Below, piece after piece: positions 18,858-20,358 of a DNA stretch of 20,358 bases; the first letter of the stretch is position 1; every line of letters starts with the position of its first letter. The stretch is taken from assembly GCA_036506275.1 (NCBI GenBank), contig DASXSB010000121.1, positions 1 through 20,358 of the forward strand. The letters are read 5' to 3'. Under the pieces are notes generated by a model, which was not told the DNA's origin, ran no database searches, and saw nothing but the letters and a program-made list of their open reading frames with translations. The translations under genes were made by a program, and so were the position numbers. This DNA comes from DASXSB01 sp036506275 (lineage in GTDB: Bacteria > Methylomirabilota > Methylomirabilia > Rokubacteriales > CSP1-6).

Positions 18858-19127
18858 TCAGCGCACCGCTTGCTTCATCTCGCGGGACGGTTTGAAGCGT
18901 GGGATGCGCCCGCCGACCGTGACGGCCTGGCCCGTCCGGGGATTCCGCATCGTGCGCGTCTTCCGCCGCGCCACCGAGAAGGTACCGAACCCGACGAGTG
19001 TCACCGGCTCGCCGCGCTTGAGGGAGGCACGGATGCCGGCCAGCATGGATCGCAGTGCGCGCTCGGTGGGCGCTTTCCGCCATCCCGACGCGCGGGCCAT
19101 CCGCGTGACGAGCTCCGCCTTGGTCAC
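18858..19127 (-). CDS. HU/IHF-family DNA-binding protein
   Basis: 89-residue HU-type protein starting at GTG 19127. It shows the dimerisation helices (TKAELVTRMARASGWRKAPTERALRSMLAGI), the GFGTFSVARRKTRTMRNPRTGQ body with the RNPRTG arm motif, and PRFKPSREMKQAV at the end. HU dimers bend and compact DNA. The arm lacks the longer Lys-rich tail seen in some GC-rich lineages. The gene starts 3 nt after the stop of the zinc-ribbon/PCP_red gene and has no strong ribosome site, so translational coupling is likely. Whether it is the main HU or a specialised paralogue cannot be told; a main hup gene is often monocistronic, so a paralogue is plausible. Confidence 0.93.
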   Translation of the reverse strand: MTKAELVTRMARASGWRKAPTERALRSMLAGIRASLKRGEPVTLVGFGTFSVARRKTRTMRNPRTGQAVTVGGRIPRFKPSREMKQAVR

Positions 19128-19130
19128 GGG

Positions 19131-19622
19131 CTACATCCCGAGCGCACCACGCGCTTCGTCCAGCACCGCTTCCGTGATCTCGGGGTAGCCTTTGCCTTCC
19201 GCGAACCGCTCGATCGCCTTCTTGGCCATGGGCCGGATGAAATCGGGAATGCGATCCACGCGCGCGGCCGCCGCCGTCGTCCACGCCACCGCGGGCGCCG
19301 ATGCCGACGCCTCGTTCACCATCGCCGCGAACGGGCATCCCGGGCCGCCCTCGCCTTCGCGTGTCGTCGCGCCCGCGAAAGCATCGGCGCGGGGCTCCGC
19401 CATCGCCGTGCGCAGATTCTCGAAGGGCTCCGGAGCTCCCGTGCGTCCGCCGACCTTCACGCCGAGGCTGCGCACGAGCTGGGTCTCGAACTGGTTCGTC
19501 AGCATGGCCACGCGGAATCCGCACTCGGGGCAGCGGAAGGTGACGCTCAGCGATCCTTCGTCGGGTCCTTCCGTTTTCAGGAGCTTCATCGGCTGATCGC
19601 AGTCGAGACAGAGGAATTTCAT
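19131..19622 (-). CDS. Zinc-ribbon protein with C-terminal PCP_red domain
   Basis: 163 residues from ATG 19622; the frame is open about 98 codons further upstream, but that part is low-complexity Ala/Arg sequence overlapping another gene. N-terminus: a zinc ribbon with Cys5, Cys8, Cys31 and Cys34 (CLDC, CPEC). Middle: a flexible Ala-rich stretch with GCPFAAMV. C-terminus (about 112-160): WTTAAAARVDRIPDFIRPMA and ERFAEGKGYPEITEAVLDEA. This matches the small PCP_red domain known from the C-terminal end of the dark-operative protochlorophyllide reductase subunit BchB/ChlB and from short proteins of non-phototrophs. No bacteriochlorophyll genes are present, so the function is unknown. It sits 3 nt before HU. 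A TAGAAT hexamer 8 nt before the ATG and no ribosome site suggest a leaderless start. Confidence 0.82.
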   Translation of the reverse strand: MKFLCLDCDQPMKLLKTEGPDEGSLSVTFRCPECGFRVAMLTNQFETQLVRSLGVKVGGRTGAPEPFENLRTAMAEPRADAFAGATTREGEGGPGCPFAAMVNEASASAPAVAWTTAAAARVDRIPDFIRPMAKKAIERFAEGKGYPEITEAVLDEARGALGM

Positions 19623-19630
19623 GGGCTCGC

Positions 19631-19636
19631 ATTCTA
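19631..19636 (-). promoter_or_regulatory. Candidate -10 element (TAGAAT) before the zinc-ribbon gene
   Basis: The same TAGAAT hexamer as upstream of the carboxypeptidase, here with 8 nt to the ATG at 19622. Its first three bases are also the TAG stop of the preceding membrane-protein frame. No clear -35 at 16-18 nt, where the 18-bp repeat lies. Confidence 0.35.
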
Positions 19637-19930
19637 GCATCTCCGCGAGTCCTGGCCTCTCCGCGAGTCCTGGCGTTTCGGCAAGCCCGCCCGCGAGAGC
19701 GGCCACCGCGCCCGCAGCCGCGGCCACGCGCGCAGCGCCGGCGGCGTCTGCATGAGCGCGACGGCGAGGACGGCGAAGAGCAGACTCCGCCACGCGCCGG
19801 TGACGGCGGCGCGGATCGCGACCCCGGAGAAGAAAATGTACGCGGCGAAGCGCGCGCGCCGGTGTCGCGTCCACAGCAGCAGTGCGAGGACGGGCGCCAG
19901 GAGCGCGGCCACCCATCGTCCGCCGACCAC
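19634..19930 (-). CDS. Small putative membrane protein, start uncertain
   Basis: No recognised family. From the first standard start (GTG 19930) the frame gives 98 residues with hydrophobic stretches WVAALLAPVLALLLW and FAAYIFFSGVAIRAA (about 5-20 and 28-42) and SLLFAVLAVALM (about 49-60), then a basic tail ending in two copies of GQDSRR-type sequence. Upstream of this GTG the same frame stays open into the end of the ThDP-enzyme gene and encodes another strongly hydrophobic stretch (VTETVVVILLGLAVLGYGAI), but I find no ATG, GTG or TTG there. The real protein may therefore start near 20005 with a non-standard codon, or the upstream stretch may be chance. A 3-4 TM protein of about 125 residues would result. 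Moderate confidence that it is a gene. Confidence 0.55.
   Translation of the reverse strand: MVGGRWVAALLAPVLALLLWTRHRRARFAAYIFFSGVAIRAAVTGAWRSLLFAVLAVALMQTPPALRAWPRLRARWPLSRAGLPKRQDSRRGQDSRRC
19640..19675. repeat. 18-bp tandem duplication
   Basis: Two adjoining copies, 19640-19657 and 19658-19675, sharing 17 of 18 bases (TCTCCGCGAGTCCTGGC then C or G). In the minus-strand membrane-protein frame they encode the doubled RRGQDSRR tail right before the stop. They lie immediately upstream of the candidate TAGAAT of the zinc-ribbon gene. Confidence 0.85.
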
Positions 19931-20006
19931 GAGCGAGATCGCGCCGTAGCCGAGGACGGCGAGGCCGAGGAGGATGACGACGACGGTCTCGGTGACGGAC
20001 CGCGCG

Positions 20007-20358
20007 TCAGGCGCGGAGTTTTTCGCGGAGGGCCTGGACCTGTTCGTGGAACGGTTTACCGCCGGGCGAGGTCATCGGCGTGTCCGCCGCGAGCGTGGTG
20101 TACAGCTCGACCAGGATCGGTCCCTCGCCGCTCAGAATCCGGGGCAGGCGGCTCTTGAGCTCGCTGAGCTCGCGCAGCGCGAACGCATCGCGATAGCCGG
20201 CGCCCTTCGCCATCACAACGAAGTCCACCGTTAGCCCGCCGGGAATTTCCTGGGCGCCCGACGTGTGATAGACGCCGTTCTTGAACACGAAGTGGACGAG
20301 GTTGCGCGGCCGCGCCCCCGCGATGGTCGCGAGGGAGCCGAGCTGCATCAGCAACGAG
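20007..20358 (-). CDS. Thiamine-diphosphate-dependent enzyme, C-terminal part (phospho-/sulfopyruvate decarboxylase-like)
   Basis: Partial; the gene's 5' end lies beyond the right edge. The visible ~117 residues begin in the ThDP/Mg2+ motif region (SLLMQLGSLATIA, expected to follow a GDG just outside the window). They continue with ARPRNLVHFVFKNGVYHTSGAQEIP, matching the pyrimidine/Mg-loop pattern (here NGVYHTSGAQ, compare NxxYxxTGxQ) of phosphonopyruvate and sulfopyruvate decarboxylases and related acetolactate-synthase-fold beta subunits. The TGA stop is at 20009-20007. Such short ThDP subunits often pair with a separate alpha/PYR subunit gene, which would be expected further right. The substrate cannot be settled from this fragment. 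ThiC in the same window would supply the cofactor, though that link is trivial. Confidence 0.82.
   Translation of the reverse strand, partial: SLLMQLGSLATIAGARPRNLVHFVFKNGVYHTSGAQEIPGGLTVDFVVMAKGAGYRDAFALRELSELKSRLPRILSGEGPILVELYTTLAADTPMTSPGGKPFHEQVQALREKLRA

Noticed and set aside
19623..19916. N-terminal extension of the zinc-ribbon protein by about 98 residues
   Set aside because: The extension is Ala/Arg-rich, overlaps the membrane-protein frame, and the zinc ribbon begins exactly at ATG 19622.

Overview
This is a GC-rich (clearly above 65% by eye, not computed), gene-dense bacterial chromosomal segment. It holds about 19 protein genes, no rRNA or tRNA gene, and no sign of a prophage, insertion sequence or CRISPR array. 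GatCAB, FtsEX, an EnvC-like activator, CtpA, TsaD and NtrB/NtrC point to a Gram-negative-type bacterium that makes Gln-tRNA and/or Asn-tRNA indirectly. The gene style (luciferase-like monooxygenase, crotonase, GlcG-like protein, PCP_red-domain protein, many GTG starts) would fit an uncultured soil lineage such as Rokubacteria/Methylomirabilota. That placement is an inference from general resemblance, not a demonstrated assignment.

Left block (1-11406, all +): the C-terminal end of a PcrA/UvrD helicase, gatC-gatA-gatB (overlapping or 1-nt spaced), ftsE-ftsX-EnvC-like factor (1-nt gap, then 4-bp overlap), ctpA, an intrinsic terminator, then tsaD and an NtrB-NtrC-type two-component pair. The ftsEX-envC-ctpA set makes sense as a cell-wall module. 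FtsEX would gate an EnvC-like LytM factor whose own zinc ligands are mostly lost, and CtpA would act as a periplasmic processing protease.

Middle block (11407-17206): thiC lies on the minus strand behind a textbook TPP riboswitch. A crotonase on the plus strand has an odd 24-bp tandem repeat at its N-terminus. A GlcG/HbpS-like gene (minus) stands back-to-back with an SDR-LLM flavin monooxygenase pair (plus), whose start may be coupled to a 7-codon leader ORF. After an intrinsic terminator comes a free-standing 56-codon gene for what looks like half of a SWIB/MDM2 domain, with its own terminator.

Right block (17225-20358, all -): in transcription order, the C-terminal end of a ThDP-dependent enzyme, a small membrane protein with an unclear start, a zinc-ribbon + PCP_red protein, an HU-family protein, a D-Ala-D-Ala carboxypeptidase and a type II haloacid dehalogenase. 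Two of these genes begin 7-8 nt after a TAGAAT hexamer and have no Shine-Dalgarno sequence, which suggests leaderless transcripts.

Most of the window is ordinary housekeeping. The items most worth a second look are the SWIB half-domain microprotein, the stand-alone PCP_red protein, the repeat-extended crotonase lacking one catalytic Glu, the possible AUA start of the histidine kinase, and the candidate leaderless promoters. I found no convincing multi-gene system that looks wholly new.
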